Assembly: GCA_003512125.1 (NCBI GenBank)
Contig: DOSQ01000122.1
Span: 1-7,064, forward strand
Direction of reading: 5' to 3'
DNA length: 7,064 bases
From: Acidaminococcaceae bacterium
Lineage (GTDB): Bacteria; Bacillota; Negativicutes; Acidaminococcales; Acidaminococcaceae
Below the pieces are notes generated by a model. That model was not told the origin of the DNA and searched no databases. It worked only from the letters and a program-made list of their open reading frames with translations. The position numbers and the translations under genes are program-made. The stretch's first letter is position 1. Each line of letters opens with the position of its first letter. This document shows positions 1 to 4,976 of this stretch, one piece after another.

Positions 1-437
1 CGCACCTTGTCCGGGTCGGCGCTGGGCAGGTCGATCTTGTTGATGACAGGAATGATTTCCAGATTATTATCTAACGCTAGGTACGTATTGGCCAGCGTCT
101 GGGCCTCGATGCCCTGGCTGGCGTCAATGACCAGCAGCGCGCCTTCGCAGGCTGCCAACGCACGGGACACTTCATAATTGAAGTCAACATGCCCGGGGGT
201 ATCGATAAAATTCAGCATGTAGTCTTCCCCGTTTTTGGCACGGTAGATGCTTTGCACCGCCTGGTCCTTGATGGTAATGCCCCGCTCCCGTTCCAGGTCC
301 ATGGAATCCAGGATCTGTTCTTCCATCTCCCGTTTGGATAAGGTGCCGGTCATCTCGATCAGCCGGTCGGCCAATGTGGATTTGCCGTGGTCGATATGTG
401 CGATAATCGAAAAATTACGGATATGGTCTTTCTGCAT
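1..437 (-). CDS. lepA: Elongation factor 4 (LepA), N-terminal part, truncated by the window edge
   Basis: Ribosome-associated translational GTPase that acts on the elongating 70S ribosome in the cytoplasm and promotes back-translocation or assists ribosome assembly. The visible 145 residues are the start of the G domain: G1 at residues 13-20 (AHIDHGKS), switch I around RERGITIK at 50-57, G3 DTPGH at 79-83 and G4 NKID at 133-136. The stretch FNYEVSRALAACEGALLVID (86-105) is the form typical of LepA rather than EF-G or EF-Tu. The ATG at 437 is chosen because the family normally has only a few residues before the HIRNFSIIAHIDHGK motif. No ATG, GTG or TTG lies nearby upstream in frame. The best ribosome binding site is unusually far away, as described in a separate entry. 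The remaining roughly 450 residues lie outside the window. The gene is divergent from rpsT. Confidence 0.97.
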   Translation of the reverse strand, partial: MQKDHIRNFSIIAHIDHGKSTLADRLIEMTGTLSKREMEEQILDSMDLERERGITIKDQAVQSIYRAKNGEDYMLNFIDTPGHVDFNYEVSRALAACEGALLVIDASQGIEAQTLANTYLALDNNLEIIPVINKIDLPSADPDKV

Positions 438-446
438 ATGATCTTT

Positions 447-466
447 GCGGCTTATGCCGCTCCTTT
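447..466 (-). promoter_or_regulatory. lepA ribosome binding site followed by a small hairpin in the spacer
   Basis: Read on the minus strand, AAAGGAG (466 to 460) is a good Shine-Dalgarno sequence, but it lies about 22 bases before the lepA ATG at 437. Starting at the last base of that motif, GCGGC-ATAA-GCCGC (460 to 447) can form a 5-bp GC-rich hairpin with a 4-base loop. Folding this hairpin would shorten the effective spacing to about 9 bases. The sequence is plain to see; the function is inferred. Confidence 0.5.
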
Positions 467-480
467 CTGTATATGGATCC

Positions 481-508
481 GCTGCTTCAATAGAAAAGCT
501 GAGGCAGC
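481..508 (-). promoter_or_regulatory. Inverted repeat in the lepA leader (proximal hairpin)
   Basis: Arms at 481-489 (GCTGCTTCA) and 500-508 (TGAGGCAGC) pair across a 10-base loop, with one non-Watson-Crick position (486/503). In the lepA transcript this position is an A/C mismatch; on the plus strand it would be a U-G wobble. No T-run follows on either side, so it does not look like a simple terminator. It would be the second hairpin in the lepA 5' leader. Confidence 0.4.
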
Positions 509-519
509 CTTTGATCTGG

Positions 520-556
520 CAGGATAGCTGTTGAAAACACACAGATGTCTATCCTG
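520..556 (-). promoter_or_regulatory. Inverted repeat in the lepA leader (distal hairpin)
   Basis: Perfect 8-bp arms CAGGATAG (520-527) and CTATCCTG (549-556) enclose 21 bases. Inside, CTGT (528-531) and ACAG (541-544) can form a further short stem. It lies just after the candidate lepA -10 box in the direction of transcription, so it would form near the 5' end of the lepA mRNA. On the plus strand four T's follow the right arm, but no gene on that strand would need a terminator here. Confidence 0.4.
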
Positions 557-575
557 TTTTCATCGTTTCTTTGAT

Positions 576-581
576 ATTATA
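576..581 (-). promoter_or_regulatory. Candidate -10 box of the lepA promoter
   Basis: A consensus TATAAT is present on the minus strand about 140 bases before the lepA start codon, the right side and orientation for a lepA promoter. No good -35 hexamer is seen at 16-18 bases upstream; the best positions around 598-605 read ACCACA-like. The assignment rests on the -10 match and on location. Confidence 0.35.
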
Positions 582-599
582 TCGTATATTTGGCTTTTT

Positions 600-681
600 G
601 TGGTAAAATATTTTGGGATTTTGAATACATCTCTGTAAAATCAGCTTGCATAAAGTAAACGCACGTGGTAAAATACTTTGG
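600..681 (+). repeat. 17-bp direct repeat carrying -10-like elements upstream of rpsT
   Basis: GTGGTAAAATATTTTGG (600-616) and GTGGTAAAATACTTTGG (665-681) are identical except for one base. Each contains TGG-TAAAAT, the form of an extended -10 box. A third TAAAAT at 636-641 lies about midway, giving -10-like hexamers at 604, 636 and 669, spaced 32 and 33 bases. The first copy lacks a clear -35. The middle one has TTGGGA (614-619) 16 bases upstream. Confidence 0.55.
646..674 (+). promoter_or_regulatory. Likely main rpsT promoter
   Basis: TTGCAT (646-651) and TAAAAT (669-674) are separated by 17 bases, and TG at 666-667 gives an extended -10. Transcription would start near 681, leaving a short leader of roughly 30 bases before the TTG start codon. 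Vegetative-type (sigma-A) recognition is inferred from the hexamers. Confidence 0.6.
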
Positions 682-709
682 TAAAAGTTATTTGTAGGAG
701 GTGAATCCA

Positions 710-973
710 TTGCCTAACATTAAATCCTCTATCCGCAGCGTAAAGACCGATGCTGAACGTCGCGCAAAAAACGCAGCTGAAAAGAGCGCTGTTCGTACTG
801 CTGCAAAAAAAGTAGAAGCACAGGTTGCTGAAGGAAATAAAGCAGAAGCCGAAGTAACGTTAAAGAACGCTTCCAGCCTGCTGGATAAAGCGGCCCAGAG
901 CGGTGTTATTTCCAAAAATGCTGCTGCCCGCAAAAAATCTAAACTGGCTAAAAAAGTGAACAAGGTACAGTAA
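710..973 (+). CDS. rpsT: 30S ribosomal protein S20
   Basis: Small basic protein that binds 16S rRNA in the body of the 30S subunit and helps its assembly. The product of 87 residues opens with MPNIKSSIRSVKTDAERRAKN, the signature N-terminus of S20, and ends in a lysine-rich helix (KKSKLAKKVNKV). Length matches the family. The TTG at 710 is chosen as start because AGGAGGTGA (695-703) sits 6 bases before it and because the family starts with (M)PNIKS. An in-frame GTG at 701 overlaps this ribosome binding site and would add three residues foreign to the family. The gene is monocistronic: its own promoter lies just upstream and a rho-independent terminator lies 18 bases after the stop codon. It is divergent from lepA and convergent with nrdR. 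Confidence 0.97.
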   Translation: MPNIKSSIRSVKTDAERRAKNAAEKSAVRTAAKKVEAQVAEGNKAEAEVTLKNASSLLDKAAQSGVISKNAAARKKSKLAKKVNKVQ

Positions 974-991
974 TTGTGCTTACAAAAATAT

Positions 992-1019
992 CCTGCTTAC
1001 CATGTAGGCAGGTTTTTTT
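992..1019 (+). terminator. Rho-independent terminator of rpsT
   Basis: A 9-bp stem, CCTGCTTAC (992-1000) with GTAGGCAGG (1004-1012), closes a 3-base loop and is followed at once by seven T's (1013-1019). One pair is a U-G wobble on the plus strand and would be an A/C mismatch on the minus strand, which fits a plus-strand RNA. Confidence 0.9.
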
Positions 1020-1033
1020 GTTTCCTTAATATT

Positions 1034-1108
1034 AAAGCACCGATAATTGTCTCCCTTCTTCCATATACTTTGCATGGAACTGCCGGGCGATAACTATCGG
1101 TGCTTTTT
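1034..1108. terminator. Rod-like inverted repeat between convergent rpsT and nrdR; probable bidirectional terminator
   Basis: Outer arms of 12 bp pair perfectly: AAAGCACCGATA (1034-1045) with TATCGGTGCTTT (1095-1106). Pairing continues inward through 1047-1051/1089-1093, 1053-1055/1085-1087 and 1059-1064/1074-1079 with small internal loops, leaving a 9-base apical loop. On the plus strand it ends in TTTTTATTATA, on the minus strand in TTTAATATT. It lies 18 bases after the nrdR stop codon, so termination of nrdR and back-up termination of rpsT are the simplest roles. It is far larger than a usual terminator, so a small structured RNA or a short dispersed repeat cannot be excluded. Confidence 0.6.
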
Positions 1109-1125
1109 ATTATATGAGAAACCAG

Positions 1126-1602
1126 TTATTTCTTACTTTCTTCTTTTTTATTGTTTGCCATGATCCGCTGCAGTTCCTGCATAAAGTTCTGCACATCCGC
1201 AAACTGCCGGTAAACCGAGGCGAAGCGTACATAGGCAATCTGATCCGTTTTTTCCAGATGCTCCATGACCAGCTCCCCAATTTCCCGGCTGGTCACTTCC
1301 GATTCCCCTTTCAGGCGCAGTTCCCTTTCAATTTCATGCGCCATATCCTGAATGGTCTCTACAGAAACAGGGCGTTTTTCAAAAGCTTTCAGGAGCCCGT
1401 TAAACAGTTTTGAGCTGTCAAACAATTCCCTCCGCCCATCTTTTTTATTAACCACCAGCGGAGTCTCTTCGTATTTTTCATAGGTCGTGAAGCGCCTGCT
1501 ACATTGCGGGCATTCCCTGCGGCGGCGGATCGACGCGCCGTTTTCCACAGACCGGGAGTCAATGACACGACTGTCTTCAAAAGAACAAAACGGACATCTC
1601 AT
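1126..1602 (-). CDS. nrdR: Transcriptional repressor NrdR
   Basis: Nucleotide-sensing repressor of ribonucleotide reductase genes; it binds NrdR boxes in nrd promoters when dATP and ATP fill its ATP-cone. The 158-residue protein has a zinc ribbon with C3-x2-C6 and C31-x2-C34, the basic stretch SIRRRRECPQC (24-34), and RRFTTYE (36-42). The ATP-cone domain begins near residue 49 (LVVNKKDGRRELFD) and runs to about residue 140, including AIAYVRF-like QIAYVRFASVYRQF. Length is normal for the family. The ATG at 1602 is preceded by GGAAAGGAAT about 8 bases upstream. It lies 100 bases after ftsZ, beyond a hairpin terminator, so it either has its own weak promoter or depends on readthrough. Its target genes are not in the window. 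Confidence 0.96.
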   Translation of the reverse strand: MRCPFCSFEDSRVIDSRSVENGASIRRRRECPQCSRRFTTYEKYEETPLVVNKKDGRRELFDSSKLFNGLLKAFEKRPVSVETIQDMAHEIERELRLKGESEVTSREIGELVMEHLEKTDQIAYVRFASVYRQFADVQNFMQELQRIMANNKKEESKK

Positions 1603-1654
1603 AGGTACACATTCCTTTCCTTACGGAATATAAAAAGAACAAAGCCGGAGACAG

Positions 1655-1686
1655 AATATAACAAAGCGGCAGTATTACACTGCCGC
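1655..1686 (-). terminator. Terminator after ftsZ
   Basis: GCGGCAGT (1666-1673) and ACTGCCGC (1679-1686) form a perfect 8-bp GC-rich stem with a 5-base loop 17 bases after the ftsZ stop codon. On the minus strand it is followed by TTTGTTATATT, an interrupted T-tract. It would end or attenuate the ftsZ transcript before nrdR. Confidence 0.7.
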
Positions 1687-1702
1687 GTGTTATTTTACAT
1701 AC

Positions 1703-2878
1703 TCAGCGAATCCAGGGCGGAACTTCCGGTGTTGAACCAAACGGGGAAGGATTAATGATTGGCTTTTGCCCCGCCGCAGGCGCCGGCTGCTGCGGTTTCT
1801 GAACGGCCGGCTTAGGAGCAGCCGGTTTAGGAGTGGTCTGACGCTGCGTCATTTTAGTACCAGCCATCTTGATAGGCGCCTGTCCCGTCAAAACCGGATT
1901 CTTTCCGTTAAAACCGGTAGCAATAACGGTTACGCGGATTTCATCATCCAGTTTTTCGTCGATGACCGCACCGAAGATAATATTGGCATCCGGATCCACT
2001 GCTTCCGTGATAATATTCGAAGCTTCCGTCACATCAAACAGGGTCAGGTCTTTACCGCCGGTAATGTTAAACAACACGCCCCGGGCCCCTTCAATCGATG
2101 CTTCCAGCAACGGGCTCTTGATAGCCGCTTCAGCCGCTTCAACCGCACCATTTTCACCTTTTGCAGTACCAATCCCCATCAGGGCAGAACCTGCATTCGA
2201 CATGATCGTTTTTACGTCTGCAAAGTCCGCGTTGATCAGACCGGGCACGGAGATCAAATCGGAAATGCCCTGAACGCCCTGACGCAGTACATCGTCCGCG
2301 ATGCGGAACGCATCCAGCATACTGGTCCTGCGGTCAATTACCTGCAGCAGCCGGTCATTCGGAATCGTAATCAGCGTATCCACGCGGTCCTTTAAATTTA
2401 CGATACCGGCTTCCGCCTGGTTCATCCGGCGCTTTCCTTCAAAAGAAAACGGTTTGGTGACCACGCCTACTGTCAGCGCGCCGGCTTCACGGGCGCATTC
2501 TGCCACAATGGGAGCCGCGCCGGTTCCCGTACCGCCGCCCATACCTGCGGTAACAAAAACCATGTCCGCGCCGCGCAGCTGCTCAATCAGGACTTCCCTG
2601 GATTCTTCCGCGGCTTTCTGACCGATTTCCGGATTGGCGCCTGCGCCTAACCCCTTGGTCAGCTTTTCGCCAATCTGGATACGGTTCTGTGCTTTGGACA
2701 AAAGCAGTGCCTGGGCATCACAGTTTACCGCAATAAAATCTACGCCCTGAAGACCGGACGTAATCATGCGGTTTACCGCATTGTTACCGCCGCCGCCTAC
2801 GCCAACGACTTTAATCTTAGCCAGTGTTTCAGGAGTAATGCCAGAATCAACCGGATTATTCATAATATCTTCAAACAT
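1703..2878 (-). CDS. ftsZ: Cell division protein FtsZ
   Basis: Tubulin-like GTPase that polymerises into the Z ring at midcell and recruits the divisome. Of 391 residues, the GTPase domain carries VGVGGGGNNAVNRM (25-38) and the tubulin signature GGGTGTG (114-120). The T7 catalytic loop NADFAD lies at 216-221. The C-terminal polymerisation domain runs to about residue 335. A variable linker rich in Pro, Ala, Lys and Gln (about 340-378) leads to the conserved tail peptide EVPPWIR at the very end, which binds membrane anchors and regulators. The ATG at 2878 is preceded by AGGGGGA at 8 bases. There is no ftsA next to it; sbp lies directly upstream. The long upstream gap with promoter-like sequences and the downstream hairpin suggest that ftsZ can be expressed separately from the mur/ftsQ operon. 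Confidence 0.98.
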   Translation of the reverse strand: MFEDIMNNPVDSGITPETLAKIKVVGVGGGGNNAVNRMITSGLQGVDFIAVNCDAQALLLSKAQNRIQIGEKLTKGLGAGANPEIGQKAAEESREVLIEQLRGADMVFVTAGMGGGTGTGAAPIVAECAREAGALTVGVVTKPFSFEGKRRMNQAEAGIVNLKDRVDTLITIPNDRLLQVIDRRTSMLDAFRIADDVLRQGVQGISDLISVPGLINADFADVKTIMSNAGSALMGIGTAKGENGAVEAAEAAIKSPLLEASIEGARGVLFNITGGKDLTLFDVTEASNIITEAVDPDANIIFGAVIDEKLDDEIRVTVIATGFNGKNPVLTGQAPIKMAGTKMTQRQTTPKPAAPKPAVQKPQQPAPAAGQKPIINPSPFGSTPEVPPWIR

Positions 2879-2916
2879 ATTCGGTTTCCCCCTACTAAAT
2901 AATACTACTTGTTGTT

Positions 2917-2925
2917 ATTATACCA
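2917..2925 (-). promoter_or_regulatory. Candidate ftsZ promoter, extended -10
   Basis: On the minus strand TGG-TATAAT combines a consensus -10 hexamer with the TG extension, 39 bases before the ftsZ ATG. No canonical -35 is seen; the region 17 bases upstream is a T-run. Extended -10 promoters often do without a -35. Confidence 0.6.
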
Positions 2926-2949
2926 TTCAATTCAAAAATAAAAAAGTAC

Positions 2950-2977
2950 ATTATGCAGAAACTGAAAAGAAATTCAA
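2950..2977 (-). promoter_or_regulatory. Second candidate ftsZ promoter
   Basis: On the minus strand TTGAAT (2977 to 2972) and CATAAT (2955 to 2950) are 16 bases apart. With the nearer extended -10 box this would give ftsZ two tandem promoters in the 160-base gap after sbp. No clear terminator for the upstream operon is seen in that gap, so readthrough from sbp into ftsZ remains possible. Confidence 0.45.
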
Positions 2978-3038
2978 GATAAAGAACGGTTTTTCCTTCT
3001 TACTTTTCATGAGTTCAAACTTATTTCAAAATTTGCCT

Positions 3039-3368
3039 TTATTTTTTCAGATACAGCCGGCGGATGATGGCAAGATTATTAAAAATGCGCATACCAAGTA
3101 CAAGGATTACAATCAGGTAAAAATCAATATCCATCATGATGCCTGCATAGCAAAGAAAAACTGACATAACGATGTTGACGAAAAATCCGGACAGGAACAC
3201 GACGTTATCATAATCGCCTTCCATCGCCGCACGGAGTCCGCCGAACGCAGTATCCAACCCCGCCATCAGCGCTACGGAAAAATAGGGAGCATAAATTTTC
3301 GGTATAAAACCCGGAGTCAGGATACCGCCGATAATGCCAAGAATCAGGCCGATCACTGCATAGATCAT
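3039..3368 (-). CDS. sbp: Small basic protein, Sbp family (DUF1290) membrane protein
   Basis: Small integral membrane protein of unknown biochemical function, regularly found beside ftsZ and DUF881 genes in Gram-positive bacteria. The 109 residues contain hydrophobic helices at about 1-20 (MIYAVIGLILGIIGG), 27-48, 56-79 and 80-98. They end in a basic tail (IRRLYLKK), which by the positive-inside rule should be cytoplasmic. The motifs PKIYAPYFSVALMAGLDT (23-40) and GGLRAAMEG (43-51) are the conserved part of the family. The ATG overlaps the stop of the DUF881 gene by four bases (ATGA), which suggests translational coupling. It also has its own strong GGGAGGTG site 5-6 bases upstream. It closes the mur-fts operon before the ftsZ promoter region. 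Confidence 0.9.
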   Translation of the reverse strand: MIYAVIGLILGIIGGILTPGFIPKIYAPYFSVALMAGLDTAFGGLRAAMEGDYDNVVFLSGFFVNIVMSVFLCYAGIMMDIDFYLIVILVLGMRIFNNLAIIRRLYLKK

Positions 3369-4150
3369 TGGGCACCTCCCGCGGTTTTCTGCGAAGATTC
3401 CCCGGTCTGATTATCAGCAGTCCCTTTTGCATCCGCTGCAGCCTGACCTGCTTCCTTTTTTTCTTCTTCGCTCACAATTTTAGCAAACTCAAAAGTCCGT
3501 TTTCCTTTGAAGGCCGGAATCCTGACTTTATCCGATTGTACGACCTCCGCCTTGATACCCCAGAATTTAAAATTCTCGATAACGCCACCCCTCAATTTCA
3601 GCGAGCTCTCCAGCGTCTGGGGATCGCCGATCGCAGAAATCACAAAAGGCGATGCCAGTCTTCTTTCATTTACAAGGACGGTAGGACCGACACAGCGGAC
3701 CTCGCTGGAGCCGATCAGTCTCTGCCCGTTCAGGGAAATGGCTTCTGCACCGGCAGAGCGCAGCTCATTGATTACGCGAAGCAGATCTTCGTCATGAATG
3801 ATATAAAGGTTCTTGTTCTCCCCTCCCTTGGCAGCCTGTTTGCTGTCATCCAGGGTAAAAACTATTCCCTTTCCTTCCATGACGGTCTCACCCGCCCGTG
3901 CTTTCAGTTCATCCATCTCTTTCTGTGCCGCTCCGGAAATCCGGCCCGCTCTGTATTCTTCCAGTTCTTTGGCCAGCTTGTCCCGGTCTGCCTGTACTTC
4001 TTTCAGGCGTACCGTCAGATCTTCCGCACGCTGCACCGCCACATTCTGATGCTGATTATGAGACTTCAGCTGCATTGTGATCATAAATCCCAAAATAATA
4101 CATACCAGAAAAATTAATATTCTGGTATGTTTATTTTTTACTGTCATCAT
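3365..4150 (-). CDS. DUF881 family membrane-anchored protein (YlxW/YlxX-like)
   Basis: Predicted bitopic membrane protein of unknown function that accompanies division genes. The 261 residues show a short basic N-terminus, one membrane helix at about 10-27 (RILIFLVCIILGFMITM), and a probable coiled coil at about 36-86. The extracytoplasmic DUF881 domain spans about 90-225. Typical pieces are GIVFTLDDS (95-103), the stretch from DEDLLRVINELRSAGAEAIS to LNGQRL (120-145), and ISAIGDP (171-177). A charged, Ala/Gly/Gln-rich tail (about 229-261) follows and looks disordered. Two adjacent ATG codons open the frame. GAGGA lies 8 bases before the first, so 4150 is used. It sits 18 bases after ftsQ and overlaps sbp by four bases. 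It likely works with its neighbours at the division site, but that is context only. Confidence 0.9.
   Translation of the reverse strand: MMTVKNKHTRILIFLVCIILGFMITMQLKSHNQHQNVAVQRAEDLTVRLKEVQADRDKLAKELEEYRAGRISGAAQKEMDELKARAGETVMEGKGIVFTLDDSKQAAKGGENKNLYIIHDEDLLRVINELRSAGAEAISLNGQRLIGSSEVRCVGPTVLVNERRLASPFVISAIGDPQTLESSLKLRGGVIENFKFWGIKAEVVQSDKVRIPAFKGKRTFEFAKIVSEEEKKEAGQAAADAKGTADNQTGESSQKTAGGAQ
4100..4130 (-). repeat. Perfect 11-bp inverted repeat inside the start of the DUF881 gene
   Basis: ACATACCAGAA (4100-4110) and TTCTGGTATGT (4120-4130) pair perfectly across a 9-base AT-rich loop. In the mRNA the hairpin starts at codon 7, over codons for the N-terminal membrane helix. No T-run follows, so a terminator is unlikely. 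It could slow early translation or protect a 5' end, or be accidental. Confidence 0.6.
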
Positions 4151-4168
4151 TCCTGCTATCCTCTTTTC

Positions 4169-4939
4169 TTACTGCTCCTGATTTCTGAGCCGGACAAAGG
4201 GTTTGCTGTACTGCAGATCCATATAGTCAATTTGTACTTTTTTCCCCTTCATCTCGTTGAAAACCGTCATAAACAGCTCCGCTTTCCCCGCCAGTTCATT
4301 CACAGGGCCCAAAATCACAGGGAACCCGTACCGCATGTGTAAAATCAGCTTTTTTTCCGCATCCACACTCAGGTCTGCAATCTGTTCCTTTGCGTCCGGC
4401 TGCAGTTTTTCCAGAAACTTCAGCACTTCCCGGATCGTATCGTTCTCCAGTGTATCCCCGATAAATGCATTACCGCAGGCAACACCGGCCAGACGGGGCA
4501 CGGAAGCGTCCCTGATACCGTCCGTCATATCCATGACCAGCGCAGTCCTGTCCAGTTTCGCGTAATTGCCATAATCTGTTACTACATACAAGGCGGGCTT
4601 ACGTTCTTTGATATAAACATTCAGGACAGAAGGGAAATCGTAATGCGCTTCCGCACTCTCAACCCTTACATCCCCCTGCAGGGCTGCAACAATTTTACTT
4701 TTTGATACCCGAAACAGGTTTACAGGTTTCCCGGATCCTGCCATCTCCAGAATCTTTCCCGGGGTAAACTGTTTGCTGCCATGAATTACGATATCGCCAA
4801 ATGCAAAGTCAGGCCGGTGGATGTGCCTCCAGCCTGCTACGATGGCAACCGCAAAAACAAGCAGCCCCAAAAGCCATATTATATTGTTCAGCCGCCTGCG
4901 ACGGCGGTCTTCCTGTAATTTTTCATGAGAAGAACTCAT
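4169..4939 (-). CDS. ftsQ: Cell division protein FtsQ/DivIB
   Basis: Bitopic divisome protein that, with FtsL/DivIC and FtsB, links the early Z ring to septal wall synthesis. The 256 residues have a basic cytoplasmic N-terminus (DRRRRR at 11-16) and one membrane helix at about 20-37. A POTRA domain covers about 46-113 (FGDIVIHGSKQFTPGKIL, then YIKERKPALYVV). The extracytoplasmic beta domain runs to about residue 250 (LILHMRYGFPVILGP; IDYMDLQYSKPFVRL). Length is usual for the family. CGGAGG about 8-9 bases before the ATG at 4939 supports the start. It lies 37 bases after ddl and 18 bases before the DUF881 gene. In Gram-positive bacteria the same protein is called DivIB; the two names cannot be separated from sequence alone. 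Confidence 0.93.
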   Translation of the reverse strand: MSSSHEKLQEDRRRRRLNNIIWLLGLLVFAVAIVAGWRHIHRPDFAFGDIVIHGSKQFTPGKILEMAGSGKPVNLFRVSKSKIVAALQGDVRVESAEAHYDFPSVLNVYIKERKPALYVVTDYGNYAKLDRTALVMDMTDGIRDASVPRLAGVACGNAFIGDTLENDTIREVLKFLEKLQPDAKEQIADLSVDAEKKLILHMRYGFPVILGPVNELAGKAELFMTVFNEMKGKKVQIDYMDLQYSKPFVRLRNQEQ

Positions 4940-4976
4940 TTACCAAGCCTCCGGAACTGCACTGTTTCACAATTCC

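Noticed and set aside
688..963. Minus-strand open frame opposite rpsT
   Set aside because: It is the complement of the S20 gene, its Ala/Phe-rich product looks like a shadow, and rpsT has the promoter, ribosome binding site and terminator.
1034..1106. Possible miniature transposable element
   Set aside because: It has palindromic ends, but no clear target-site duplication is seen flanking it, and its place between convergent genes fits termination. Without a second copy to compare it cannot be called a mobile element.
1034..1106. Possible riboswitch
   Set aside because: I compared it by eye with motifs I know (fluoride, THF, ZTP, preQ1, purine, guanidine, cyclic di-GMP) and saw no match. 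It also lies downstream of both genes rather than in a leader.
1603..1702. NrdR box or clear promoter before nrdR
   Set aside because: I saw no convincing NrdR-box pair or well-spaced -35/-10 set. TATATT-like sequence near 1626-1632 lacks a matching -35.
1766..2395. Plus-strand open frames opposite ftsZ
   Set aside because: ftsZ is unmistakable on the minus strand; these frames are Arg/His-rich shadows without domain signals.
3368..4117. Plus-strand open frame of 249 codons opposite the DUF881 gene
   Set aside because: It mirrors a recognised family on the other strand, resembles no known protein and has no convincing ribosome binding site.
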